From Peptostreptococcus sp. MV1 (lineage in GTDB: Bacteria > Bacillota > Clostridia > Peptostreptococcales > Peptostreptococcaceae), in contig NZ_JRNB01000120.1 in assembly GCF_000758885.1 (NCBI RefSeq), positions 1-35,534 of the forward strand: 35,534 nt of DNA, written 5' to 3'. The notes under the pieces are model-generated. The model saw only the letters and a program-made list of their open reading frames with translations. It had not been told where the DNA came from and made no database searches. Both the position numbers and the translations under genes were made by a program. This document shows positions 24,367 through 31,408 of this stretch, piece after piece (the stretch's first letter is position 1; the number at the start of each line of letters is the position of its first letter).

Positions 24367-25119
24367 TTACTTGGCTTTTTCTAGCTTGATACAGTAGCAA
24401 ACATAGCTAATATTCACTGTCGCCATTATAGCTAATAGGGTAAATACCAAACCTAGGTTGATATCCATAATTACAGATAGGAATAGGAGACCTATTGTTA
24501 GGCCGAAAATCAACTTAGATGTTGTTTCATAGGCCTTAAAGCCTGCCTCGTGCATAATAGACTTTTCTCTCTCATCAAAGCTGGCAATCAAATCCTTCTT
24601 AAAGCTCATATCATATACATCCCCACGTTTTTCAGGGTAGGCTTTTTTCATATCTTCAACCATTCTATTCTGTAATACTGTAGAAACTATTACAACAAGG
24701 AAAAGAATAATAAGTGTTGCCAAAGTCTGCCACCTGTGTGGATTTAATAAGATTACTTTTGCTGCTGGTATCAAAAGTATAAGGCTCGTCATCATAGCAA
24801 GGCCAGTTGCACCCATAGCCATTGACATAATATCTTCGTCATATACTTCATCCTCTCTGGCTACAGATTTTATAAATCTCTTTCTACCTATGCCCGCTAA
24901 TACAAGAGTTATAACAAAAATACTTAAATTGGTGATGGCATATATCTCAAAAGCATATGTCTCTATGAACTTACCTATATTAAGTATACTATTGTGTATA
25001 AGGTCAACATTACCACTAGTTACAAATCCGATTATACCACCTATAACAGCTCCAACACACATATATATTATTATCCATACAAAACTCTTTTTCTTTTTTT
25101 CTTTGCTTCTTTTAGTCAT
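24367..25119 (-). CDS. DUF3169-like six-helix membrane protein
   Basis: A 250-residue membrane protein with a lysine-rich N-terminus, about six transmembrane segments (roughly 12-34, 55-77, 98-117, 129-148, 200-217, 221-244) and a cytoplasmic loop containing SFDEREKSIMHEAG. This layout fits DUF3169 proteins, which commonly pair with a small XRE regulator as here. The start at MTKRSKEK is chosen because GGAGG lies nine bases upstream inside the regulator gene; the two overlap by eight bases. The molecular role of the family is unknown to me. Confidence 0.8.
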   Translation of the reverse strand: MTKRSKEKKKKSFVWIIIYMCVGAVIGGIIGFVTSGNVDLIHNSILNIGKFIETYAFEIYAITNLSIFVITLVLAGIGRKRFIKSVAREDEVYDEDIMSMAMGATGLAMMTSLILLIPAAKVILLNPHRWQTLATLIILFLVVIVSTVLQNRMVEDMKKAYPEKRGDVYDMSFKKDLIASFDEREKSIMHEAGFKAYETTSKLIFGLTIGLLFLSVIMDINLGLVFTLLAIMATVNISYVCYCIKLEKAK

Positions 25120-25327
25120 TTTCTTCATCCTCCTCATATATAAATATATCCTCAACACTTACATCGAATAATTTTGCCAACTTTAGGCATAGGGTAATTG
25201 ATGGGTTGTAGTCACCCCTCTCAATTAAACTAATAGTCTGTCTTGACACATCAACTAATTTACTCAATTCTTGTTGATTAATCCCCTTCTGAGCCCTATA
25301 TTCTTTCAACTTGTTCAATAGTGGCAT
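25112..25327 (-). CDS. Small XRE-family helix-turn-helix regulator
   Basis: A 71-residue DNA-binding protein: the Cro/CI-type helix-turn-helix covers most of it (KGINQQELSKLVDVSRQTISLIERGDYNPSI), followed by LAKLFDVSVEDIF and an acidic tail. It resembles the short regulators that control a downstream membrane protein. GGAGGAGGG precedes the ATG. Three palindromes with the form TGACAA-N6-TTGTCA cover its promoter, so it very likely represses itself and the DUF3169 gene. Confidence 0.92.
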   Translation of the reverse strand: MPLLNKLKEYRAQKGINQQELSKLVDVSRQTISLIERGDYNPSITLCLKLAKLFDVSVEDIFIYEEDEEND

Positions 25328-25414
25328 GACCCTCCTCCTTTTCTAATAACTTGCTTGTAATCAATAGCCTGCAAAATATGTTCATCATATAGTTAATCTT
25401 TGTTTTTTAATATT

Positions 25415-25489
25415 TGACAAATATTTTTGTCATTATTATAGGGTATGACAAGTATACTTGTCAATACTTTTTGACAACTTTTTTTGTCA
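25415..25489 (-). promoter_or_regulatory. XRE-DUF3169 promoter covered by three matching operators
   Basis: TTGACA (25464-25459) and TATAAT (25440-25435) are spaced 18 bases on the minus strand. Three 18-bp palindromes TGACAA-N6-TTGTCA lie at 25415-25432, 25446-25463 and 25472-25489. The middle one has a fully palindromic spacer (GTATAC) and covers the -35; the first covers the transcription start; the third is upstream. Confidence 0.85.
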
Positions 25490-25522
25490 TTTTTTAAAAC
25501 CCAGTAAATCAATTTTACACGC

Positions 25523-25551
25523 AAAAAAAAACCACTGGAAATCCAGTGGTT
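25523..25551 (-). terminator. Terminator of the rpsF-ssb-rpsR operon
   Basis: Minus-strand ACCACTGG/CCAGTGGT stem with a four-base loop, followed by a run of nine T. Confidence 0.92.
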
Positions 25552-25583
25552 TATGTTATGTTTACTCTATAGATTTTTTACTA

Positions 25584-25811
25584 TTACTCAACTGTATATG
25601 GTAAAAGTGCTACGTTTCTAGCAAGCTTAATTGCCTTTGTAAGCTCTCTCTGGTGCTTAGCGCAAGTACCAGTGATTCTTCTTGGAAGAATTTTACCTCT
25701 TTCAGTAACGTACTTTTCTAACTTCTGTACGTTCTTGTAATCTATCTTAGTGTTTTTGTCAGCGCAGAACTGACAAACTCTTTTCTTCTTACGTCTTTTC
25801 TTGTTTATCAT
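25584..25811 (-). CDS. rpsR: 30S ribosomal protein S18 (bS18)
   Basis: At 75 residues this is the expected bS18. The family core [39 protein letters not shown] is present in pieces ([22 protein letters not shown]). CQFC plus the later cysteine suggest the zinc-binding form. The ATG at 25811 has AGAGG eight bases upstream; an earlier GTG lies too close to that site. S18 binds S6 on the 30S platform. It closes the rpsF-ssb-rpsR operon. Confidence 0.98.
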   Translation of the reverse strand: MINKKRRKKKRVCQFCADKNTKIDYKNVQKLEKYVTERGKILPRRITGTCAKHQRELTKAIKLARNVALLPYTVE

Positions 25812-25831
25812 GACTTTCACCTCTCCTCTTA

Positions 25832-26275
25832 TTAAAATGGAACGTCGTCGTCATCAACAGCAGAGAACTCAGAAGGACTTACTACTCCACTTGGTTCAAA
25901 CTTAGGAGCATCGTATTGTCCTCCAGCGTTTGACATATTTTTGTTCATAGCAGAACTCTTGCTTTCCAGTGCCTGTATATTACGACCAGCGACCTTTGTG
26001 AAGCTTCTCTTTTCTCCATTAGATGTTTCATACCTATCAACTCTGATAGAACCCTGAACACCTACTAATCTTCCTTTTGTTACATAGTTAGCACAGAATT
26101 CAGCAGGCTTACCCATAAGCTCTACAGGTATAAAATCTGTAGTGGTAGAACCATCCCTATTCTTGTAATCCCTATCAATAGCCAATGTAAATGTGGCTAC
26201 TGGTGTGCCAGATCCCGGAATATATCTCAACTCTGGATCTCTAGTTAATCTTCCAACTAAAACAACATTATTCAT
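25832..26275 (-). CDS. ssb: Single-stranded DNA-binding protein
   Basis: SSB protects single-stranded DNA in replication and repair. The OB fold is typical ([35 protein letters not shown], then [21 protein letters not shown]). A Gly/Asn/Ser-rich linker ends in the acidic tip DDDDVPF, which recruits partner proteins. The 147-residue length is normal. The position between rpsF and rpsR is conserved in Firmicutes. Confidence 0.98.
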   Translation of the reverse strand: MNNVVLVGRLTRDPELRYIPGSGTPVATFTLAIDRDYKNRDGSTTTDFIPVELMGKPAEFCANYVTKGRLVGVQGSIRVDRYETSNGEKRSFTKVAGRNIQALESKSSAMNKNMSNAGGQYDAPKFEPSGVVSPSEFSAVDDDDVPF

Positions 26276-26289
26276 ATTAACACCACCTA

Positions 26290-26580
26290 TTAGTTTTCAT
26301 CTTGTGCAACTATGACATGTCTTATAACGTCTTCGCTTATCTTTAATCTTCTGTCTAATTCCTTTGGAAATTCAACATCAGCCTTGAAGTTTACTAGTGT
26401 GTAAACACCCTCTCTAAACTTCTGGATTGGATAAGCTAACTTTCTACTTCCCCAAATATCAACTTCGCCAACTTCGCCATTAGTTTCAGTTATGATATCC
26501 TTGATTGAGTTTAGTACAGCCTCTCTTGCTTCGTCATCAAGTGTTGGCTTTACAATATAAAGTAATTCATAAGCTTTCAT
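26290..26580 (-). CDS. rpsF: 30S ribosomal protein S6 (bS6)
   Basis: A 96-residue bS6 with the family start MKAYELLYIVKPTLDDEA and WGSRKLAYPIQKFREGVYTLVNF. The ATG at 26580 has GGGAGG eight bases upstream. It heads the operon, behind a leader with a conserved-looking hairpin that may be bound by the S6-S18 pair. Confidence 0.98.
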   Translation of the reverse strand: MKAYELLYIVKPTLDDEAREAVLNSIKDIITETNGEVGEVDIWGSRKLAYPIQKFREGVYTLVNFKADVEFPKELDRRLKISEDVIRHVIVAQDEN

Positions 26581-26607
26581 TCTTTTCACCTCCCTTTGGA
26601 CTATACG

Positions 26608-26651
26608 GCTCCGAGAACTATCGGAGCAGAGACGAGAATGCTTAAATTCTC
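26608..26651 (-). promoter_or_regulatory. rpsF leader hairpins, possible S6-S18 autoregulatory site
   Basis: On the minus strand GCTCCGA/TCGGAGC forms a strong hairpin with a six-base loop (26627-26608), preceded by a GAGAAT/ATTCTC hairpin (26651-26634). Bacterial rpsF leaders often carry an RNA structure with a CCG element bound by S6:S18. The position fits; I cannot confirm the exact motif by eye. Confidence 0.45.
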
Positions 26652-26661
26652 ATACCAAATT

Positions 26662-26690
26662 ATTTTACAACATTTATAGACATTAGTCAA
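26662..26690 (-). promoter_or_regulatory. rpsF operon promoter
   Basis: TTGACT (26690-26685), 17-base spacer, TAAAAT (26667-26662) on the minus strand. The gap from 26691 to 26859 holds only AT-rich sequence; I see no gene in it. Confidence 0.75.
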
Positions 26691-26856
26691 TAGTTTTACA
26701 CTATTTAGTTATATATAGACCTTTTTATTTTTTGGAATAAATTTATTTACCATCTTAAAAGCGCTTATCCATTTGATCATGTAGAGGTTGTCATGATTCT
26801 ACCATAATATAGGCATTTATCACCATAAAAATAAGCCTTTTGTAAAAATAAATATA

Positions 26857-26895
26857 TTTTAAAAAACAGCACCGAATATATATCCAGTGCTGTTT
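26857..26895 (-). terminator. Terminator of the aminotransferase gene
   Basis: Minus-strand AAACAGCAC/GTGCTGTTT stem with a long AT-rich loop, followed by TTTTTT. It is 34 bases after the stop codon. Confidence 0.8.
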
Positions 26896-26928
26896 AATAT
26901 CATAAATTAAATTTTGTTACTTTTTATA

Positions 26929-28125
26929 TTATAGAGATGATATAGCTTCGTGAAGAGCCTTACCTAATCTCTTTATACCTTCAACAATCTTGTCTTCAGG
27001 CATGCAAGAGTAATTCAATCTGAAGTGGTTAGCATTTCCACCGTTTGGATAGAATGGTTCACCTGGAACGTAAGCAACGTTATTTGGAAGAACTACGTCC
27101 TTCATTAACTGAGCTGCATCTATACCTTCTGGAAGAGTTACCCATGTGAATAGACCACCGTCAGTTCTAGTGAATGTAACACCTTCTGGGAAGTATTCAT
27201 CCATAGCGTCTAACATAATAGTTCTCCTCTTACCGTAAACAGCCTTAATCTTTTCAACGTGAGCGTCTAGGTCGAACATTTCTATAAACTTAGCCATTTC
27301 CATCTGAGAAATAGTAGAAGCCTGTAAGTCAGATGACTGCTTAGAAATGTTGAACTTCTGAAGTATTTCTGGAGAAGCAGAAACCCAACCAAGTCTGAAT
27401 CCTGGAGCAAATATCTTTGAGAATGTACCAAAGAATAATACCAATCCCTTTGTATCATAAGACTTCAATGATGGGAATATTTCTCCTTCGAATCTTAGTT
27501 CACCATATGGGTTATCTTCAGCTACTGGAATTTCATACTTGTTGATGATTTCCATAAACTGCTTTCTTCTTTCTATTGGCCAAGTTCTACCAGATGGGTT
27601 CTGGAAGTCTGGTATAACGTAGATAAACTTAACATCTGGATTTTCAGAAAGAGCCTTTTCTAATTCAGACATTATCATACCATCACCATCAGTTGGTATT
27701 TCTATAAACTGAGGACCATAAGCCTTAAACGCATTAAGAGCACCTAGGTAAGATGGACTTTCAACGATTATCTTGTCACCTTCATCAAGGAATACTCTAC
27801 CCATGAAGTCCAAGCACTGCTGAGAACCGTTAGTTACAAGTATACTATCAGCTGTAACGTTAGTGTGAAGCTTTCTGTTCATTCTTTCAGCTATAGCCTC
27901 TCTTAGTGGTGGGTAACCATCTGTTGCAGAGTACTGCATTGCTGCCTGACCCTGTTCATCTAGAACTGCTAAAGCAACTTTCTTCATTTCTTCAACTGGG
28001 AATAGCTCTGGAGCTGGTAATCCACCTGCGAATGAAATAACTTCTGGGTTAGAAGCTAATTTAAGGATTTCACGTATTGCTGATCCTTCTGCATTTTCTA
28101 GTCTTTTTGCAAATTTTACTGCCAT
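26929..28125 (-). CDS. PLP-dependent class I/II aminotransferase
   Basis: A 398-residue fold-type I aminotransferase of the group that includes aromatic and 2-aminoadipate aminotransferases. Motifs: EVISFAGGLPAPELFP near the N-terminus, YSATDGYPPLREAI, PDFQNPSGRTW, AEDNPYGELRFEG and the PLP lysine in GTFSKIFAPGFRLGW (about residue 236). There is no MocR-type DNA-binding domain. The start at MAVKFAKRLENAEGS is chosen because GGAGG lies about 11 bases upstream. The codons are somewhat less biased to CTA and AGG than the neighbours, as in a highly expressed gene. The substrate cannot be told from the sequence. Confidence 0.9.
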   Translation of the reverse strand: MAVKFAKRLENAEGSAIREILKLASNPEVISFAGGLPAPELFPVEEMKKVALAVLDEQGQAAMQYSATDGYPPLREAIAERMNRKLHTNVTADSILVTNGSQQCLDFMGRVFLDEGDKIIVESPSYLGALNAFKAYGPQFIEIPTDGDGMIMSELEKALSENPDVKFIYVIPDFQNPSGRTWPIERRKQFMEIINKYEIPVAEDNPYGELRFEGEIFPSLKSYDTKGLVLFFGTFSKIFAPGFRLGWVSASPEILQKFNISKQSSDLQASTISQMEMAKFIEMFDLDAHVEKIKAVYGKRRTIMLDAMDEYFPEGVTFTRTDGGLFTWVTLPEGIDAAQLMKDVVLPNNVAYVPGEPFYPNGGNANHFRLNYSCMPEDKIVEGIKRLGKALHEAISSL

Positions 28126-28241
28126 TTTAAAAAGCACCTCCATTTAAATAAAAACAAAATATATTTTAATCCACAAACTGTGTTTGAATTAATTTGTGAA
28201 TTACAAACTAATTACTAAAGAAGCCACATAAACTATCTTCG

Positions 28242-28421
28242 CTATAGGAACTTCTTTATCCTTCTTTCTGCTGTCTCCCTATCCAACATAATAATCCTCC
28301 CACAACTATTACACTTGAATTTGACATCTGCACCAGTTCTTGTAACTGTAAATTCCTTACAACCACAAGCATGTTGTTTTTTTAATTCAACAAGACTGCC
28401 AACCTTAATATCTAGTGGCAT
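28242..28421 (-). CDS. DUF951 family protein (YyzM-like)
   Basis: A 59-residue protein: MPLDIKVGSLVELKKQHACG, then CKEFTVTRTGADVKFKCNSC and GRIIMLDRETAERRIKKFL. This is the DUF951 pattern, with a small zinc-ribbon-like set of cysteines (CGC and CNSC) and the closing MLDRE..ERRIKK. A member (YyzM) lies near rpsF in Bacillus, in line with this location. AGGAGG precedes the ATG by eight bases. Its function is unknown; a role in nucleic acid binding is only suggested by the fold. The gene is 116 bases upstream of the aminotransferase. Confidence 0.92.
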   Translation of the reverse strand: MPLDIKVGSLVELKKQHACGCKEFTVTRTGADVKFKCNSCGRIIMLDRETAERRIKKFL

Positions 28422-28438
28422 AACTAGTCCTCCTTACT

Positions 28439-28444
28439 ATTATA
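28439..28444 (-). promoter_or_regulatory. -10 element of the DUF951 gene
   Basis: TATAAT on the minus strand 17 bases before the start codon; this is close, so the leader would be very short. The -35 is poorly matched. Confidence 0.35.
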
Positions 28445-28569
28445 TTAGCATGAGCCAGAGATTTTGTCACCAGTATTCAAAACGTTTTCTAGGCATATAA
28501 AAGAGCAACCAAACGTTTGCTTAGAATATAAACAACAAAACTCAAACTGTACAGGTATAGTCTTCTTAC

Positions 28570-28588
28570 ATACCTATAGGTATATAAT
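28570..28588 (+). promoter_or_regulatory. Perfect palindrome joined to a TATAAT box
   Basis: ATACCTATAGGTAT (28570-28583) is a perfect palindrome whose last T starts a TATAAT (28583-28588). It has the same ATACCT-N2-AGGTAT form as the site at the radA promoter. It lies in the 407-base gap between the divergent DUF951 and GerMN genes, which otherwise holds promoters and an AT-rich leader but no gene that I can see. Confidence 0.5.
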
Positions 28589-28671
28589 ATCATAATATTT
28601 CCATTATTTGAACATTAAATCTAAAATATTCTATAGTTTTTTTGTATAAATTTTATACTGGTCGAGTAATA

Positions 28672-28680
28672 TGGTATAAT
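28672..28680 (+). promoter_or_regulatory. Extended -10 promoter of the GerMN lipoprotein gene
   Basis: TGGTATAAT is a good extended -10. A leader of about 140 bases follows, with ATAAGTGTA/TATACTTAT (28680-28709) able to form a hairpin. No known riboswitch is recognisable. Confidence 0.55.
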
Positions 28681-28828
28681 ATAAGTGTAGGAATCTGATG
28701 TATACTTATATCTGGCATATTCAAGTCAAAAATAAACCTAGAAAAATTTTTATTTTTATAAGCTGCATATTTTTATATTTGTTGAAATTTTACCAGATCA
28801 TGTATGAATTTAGAGGGAGGAATAAATA

Positions 28829-29482
28829 ATGAAAATAAATAAAAAGATAAGAATGATAATTTTATCAACTGCTCTAGTATTTGGTTCTGTATTGCTAACT
28901 GCATGCCAGGATAATCAAAAGACTACTAATGACAAGGACCAGACTCAAACAAGTGAAAATCAGACAAATGCTGAGGAAACTATAGACACTAGTAGTCAGA
29001 ATACCAAGGACGAAGAAAAAAAGGATCAAACTGAAAAAAATAAGAAACCTATGAGTGATGTCAAAAAAATTGACAAGAAGAACAATAAAAATACTAAAAA
29101 CGTAAAGCAAGCTAAGATAGTCTATTACACATTTGATATCAACACTGAAAAATTGACAGAAAATACCAAGCAGGTGGACGAGGTCAGTGTTGGAAATATA
29201 GTCAAGGCCATGGTAGAGAAAAAGATGCTACAGGCTGGAACAGAGGTAAAAACTGCCAAGGTTACAGAAATAAATGGAGTTAAAACTCTTGTAGTAGATA
29301 TGAATGACAAGTTTGTAAACTTTGATCAAGGAGCAACATCAGAATCCCTAACACTAAGGTGTTTCGCCAACAGCCTAGTAAAGACATTCAAGGTCGAACA
29401 GGTAAAATTAAGTGTAGACGGACAGAATTATTCAGGTGGACACATAGCTCTAAAGGATGGCGAATACCTAAAATACAAGTAG
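28829..29482 (+). CDS. GerMN-domain lipoprotein
   Basis: A 217-residue lipoprotein: the signal peptide ends at LTAC with lipidated C26. A long, low-complexity Lys/Asn/Asp/Thr-rich linker (about 27-95) leads to a C-terminal GerMN domain (about 96-217), recognised by KIVYYTFDINTEKL, VKTLVVDMNDKFVNF and SLTLRCFANSLVKTFKVEQVKLSVDGQ. GerMN domains occur in spore-germination and peptidoglycan-linked envelope proteins, but also in non-sporulating species. GGGAGG precedes the ATG. It is monocistronic. Confidence 0.85.
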   Translation: MKINKKIRMIILSTALVFGSVLLTACQDNQKTTNDKDQTQTSENQTNAEETIDTSSQNTKDEEKKDQTEKNKKPMSDVKKIDKKNNKNTKNVKQAKIVYYTFDINTEKLTENTKQVDEVSVGNIVKAMVEKKMLQAGTEVKTAKVTEINGVKTLVVDMNDKFVNFDQGATSESLTLRCFANSLVKTFKVEQVKLSVDGQNYSGGHIALKDGEYLKYK

Positions 29483-29488
29483 ATATGT

Positions 29489-29515
29489 AAGGGGGAGTAG
29501 ACTCTGCTCCCTTTT
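29489..29515 (+). terminator. Terminator of the GerMN gene
   Basis: AAGGGGGAG pairs with the CTCCCTTTT side over a short loop, ending in TTTT, directly after the stop codon. Confidence 0.8.
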
Positions 29516-29538
29516 AAAATTAGAAAGGAATAAATACT

Positions 29539-30438
29539 ATGAAATATGATGAACAAATATACAGACCACCAAAGGAATACAAGTCACTCCTACTACAGGT
29601 GACTAGTGGCTGTACCCACAACAAGTGCAAGTTTTGTGGTATGTACAGGTATACAAACTTCAAAATGGAGAGTCTTAAGCAAATCGAATCTGACGTGATA
29701 GAAGCCAGTCAACACCCCTTCTATAGGTCTACTAAGAGGGTATTTTTATTAAATGGTAATCCATTTGTCCTAAAGACAGAAAGACTCTTAAAGATAGCTG
29801 AAATAATCCATAGACACCTTAAAAATGTGGAGGTAATCACCACATATGCAGCTGTAAAGGACATTGAAAGCAAGACGGATGATGAGCTTAGACAGTTAAA
29901 GGAAGCTGGCATCAATGACCTCTATATCGGTGTGGAAAGTGGCAACCAGGATGCCCTAGAATTTATCAACAAGGGCAATACTGTCGATGAGGCTATCAGG
30001 GAAATGAAGAGACTGGACAAGTTTGACTATAACTACTATGCCATGATCCTGACAGGTCTAATGGGAAGAGGCATAGACAAGGCCATAGAAAATGGTAGAA
30101 AAACAGGCAAGATGCTCAGTCAAGTCAATGCCAGGGGGGTATTCCCTATGTCTGTAACCCTAGTGCCTGGTACTGAACTATGGGAGCTATATAGAAATGG
30201 TGAGTATGAAGAGGCCAGTGAGTATGATAGGCTGGTAGAGCTTAGGGAGATTATAGACAATCTCTTGCCGGAAAAGACCGCTCTGATATCTTCTGCTCAT
30301 AACTCTAATACCATGTATATAAAGGGTATAGTGCCACCTGATAGGGAAAAATTACTGAAACAGATAGATAAGATTTTAGAAGAAGCATCACCAGAAGAAA
30401 TGCAGGAGTGGATTGATAGAAGGAGTATTCTTTTGTAG
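29539..30438 (+). CDS. Radical SAM protein
   Basis: A 299-residue radical SAM enzyme. The cluster-binding motif is GCTHNKCKFCGMY, with C-x4-C-x2-C spacing as in Elp3-type enzymes rather than the classic C-x3-C-x2-C. The core continues with VFLLNGNPFVL, ITTYAAVKDI, LYIGVESGNQDALEFINKG (SAM ribose region) and ARGVFPMSVTLVPGTELWE. It lacks a B12-binding domain. Members of this group are annotated generically and I cannot assign a substrate. GAAAGGA precedes the ATG. It ends just before a long palindrome. Confidence 0.85.
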   Translation: MKYDEQIYRPPKEYKSLLLQVTSGCTHNKCKFCGMYRYTNFKMESLKQIESDVIEASQHPFYRSTKRVFLLNGNPFVLKTERLLKIAEIIHRHLKNVEVITTYAAVKDIESKTDDELRQLKEAGINDLYIGVESGNQDALEFINKGNTVDEAIREMKRLDKFDYNYYAMILTGLMGRGIDKAIENGRKTGKMLSQVNARGVFPMSVTLVPGTELWELYRNGEYEEASEYDRLVELREIIDNLLPEKTALISSAHNSNTMYIKGIVPPDREKLLKQIDKILEEASPEEMQEWIDRRSILL

Positions 30439-30461
30439 TTTTGATTTTTGATATTGAATTG

Positions 30462-30626
30462 AACACTAAAATACCCTTATTCTTAACTAGACTTAGAATT
30501 TGCAATTTCATAAGCTTGACTCGTAAAAATCCCAATGTACTTAGTACTCGGAATTTTTTCCTTCGTCTTCGCTTTGATATTGCTTAATTCTAGTCCTATT
30601 CTTATCAATAAGGGTTATTTTGTGTT
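30462..30626. repeat. 165-bp imperfect palindrome (MITE-like or long terminator hairpin)
   Basis: The two halves around 30542 are inverted repeats over about 80 bases with roughly three quarters matching. The tips are AACAC/GTGTT, the outer arms ACCCTTATT/AATAAGGGT, then AGAATT...GCAAT pairs with ATTGC...AATTCT, and the centre is GTAC-TTA-GTAC. It lies between convergent genes (radical SAM and PAP2). It could be a non-autonomous mobile element, a fold-back repeat, or a bidirectional terminator. No direct duplication is obvious at the ends. Confidence 0.75.
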
Positions 30627-30668
30627 TTATTTTTAAATAGGCCTTTTTATCCTGTATTGTCCACAAAA

Positions 30669-31205
30669 TCATCGGCTACTCCCGGCCTTTTTATGGTCTT
30701 TGCTGAGGATAATTTTATGTCCAATATATCCAAACAGAATTCCTAAGATGGCTCCTGCCAAGACGTCACTAGGGTAGTGTACATAGAGGTAGAGCCTTGA
30801 AAATCCTATTAGTATGGCGAGTATCAGGGCTGGTAAAAACAACTTGTTCTTCCTGAAAAATAATACTCCTACTGCTGTAAATGATATAGATGTATGGCCT
30901 GATGGAAAACTAAAGTCAATGGGCCTATTTATCAAAAGTTCTATTGATGTATTTATATGACAAGGCCTAATCCTTCCAACCATTGGTTTTAGGAGGATAT
31001 TACAGACTATTACGTTCATTGCCAGGGATATAATCATTGCAAAACCAATCTTCCTTGTTTTTTTAGATAGGAGTAGGCATATGGATAGGATTATCCATAT
31101 TATACCTAGGTTGGCTAATTTTGTTATTGGAGGCATTATATAGTCCATAAATCCGTTTCTCATATTAGCCTGTATAAAATCTAAAATTATAATATCTAAA
31201 TTCAT
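30669..31205 (-). CDS. PAP2-family membrane phosphatase
   Basis: A 178-residue membrane phosphatase with about five to six hydrophobic segments. The three acid-phosphatase motifs are intact: KPMVGRIRP, FPSGHTS and SRLYLYVHYPSD. Family members dephosphorylate lipid phosphates such as undecaprenyl pyrophosphate (BcrC-like) or phosphatidic acid. The own ribosome site is weak (AGAGAGG about 12 bases upstream), but a short frame with a strong site overlaps the start by four bases, so translation is probably coupled. Confidence 0.92.
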   Translation of the reverse strand: MNLDIIILDFIQANMRNGFMDYIMPPITKLANLGIIWIILSICLLLSKKTRKIGFAMIISLAMNVIVCNILLKPMVGRIRPCHINTSIELLINRPIDFSFPSGHTSISFTAVGVLFFRKNKLFLPALILAILIGFSRLYLYVHYPSDVLAGAILGILFGYIGHKIILSKDHKKAGSSR

Positions 31206-31279
31206 TTATTCACTGCACCTCTCTGGGTAAAATCTATAAACATTGGACATACCGAATTTATCCTATTATTCTTGTTCAT
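31202..31279 (-). CDS. Leader peptide overlapping the PAP2 gene
   Basis: A 25-codon frame (starting MNKNNRINSVCPMFIDF) with a strong GAGGGGG site six bases before the ATG. Its TGA overlaps the PAP2 ATG (ATGA). I recognise no family. It may be a small protein in its own right or a device to deliver ribosomes to the PAP2 start. A TATAAT lies at 31310-31305. Confidence 0.55.
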   Translation of the reverse strand: MNKNNRINSVCPMFIDFTQRGAVNK

Positions 31280-31324
31280 ATTAACCCCCTCAAACATAAT
31301 ACAAATTATAAGTAAAGCATCTTA

Positions 31325-31372
31325 TAGCTAATCTACTAATCTACTAATCTACTAATCTACTAATCTACTAAT
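31325..31372. repeat. 8-bp tandem repeat, five perfect units plus one imperfect
   Basis: Unit CTACTAAT repeated at 31333-31372, preceded by TAGCTAAT. It lies between the ATPase stop (31409) and the putative PAP2 promoter, with its lower edge at the expected -35 region of the TATAAT at 31310-31305. Copy number may vary by slippage. Confidence 0.9.
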
Positions 31373-31408
31373 TATTGTATCATCCATGTTCATCAAGCCT
31401 AATATATA

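Noticed and set aside
28681-28828. Riboswitch (for example c-di-AMP) in the long GerMN leader
   Set aside because: No conserved core of a known class could be found; only a simple possible hairpin.
31325-31372. CRISPR array
   Set aside because: The units are 8 bp with no spacers; this is a simple tandem repeat.
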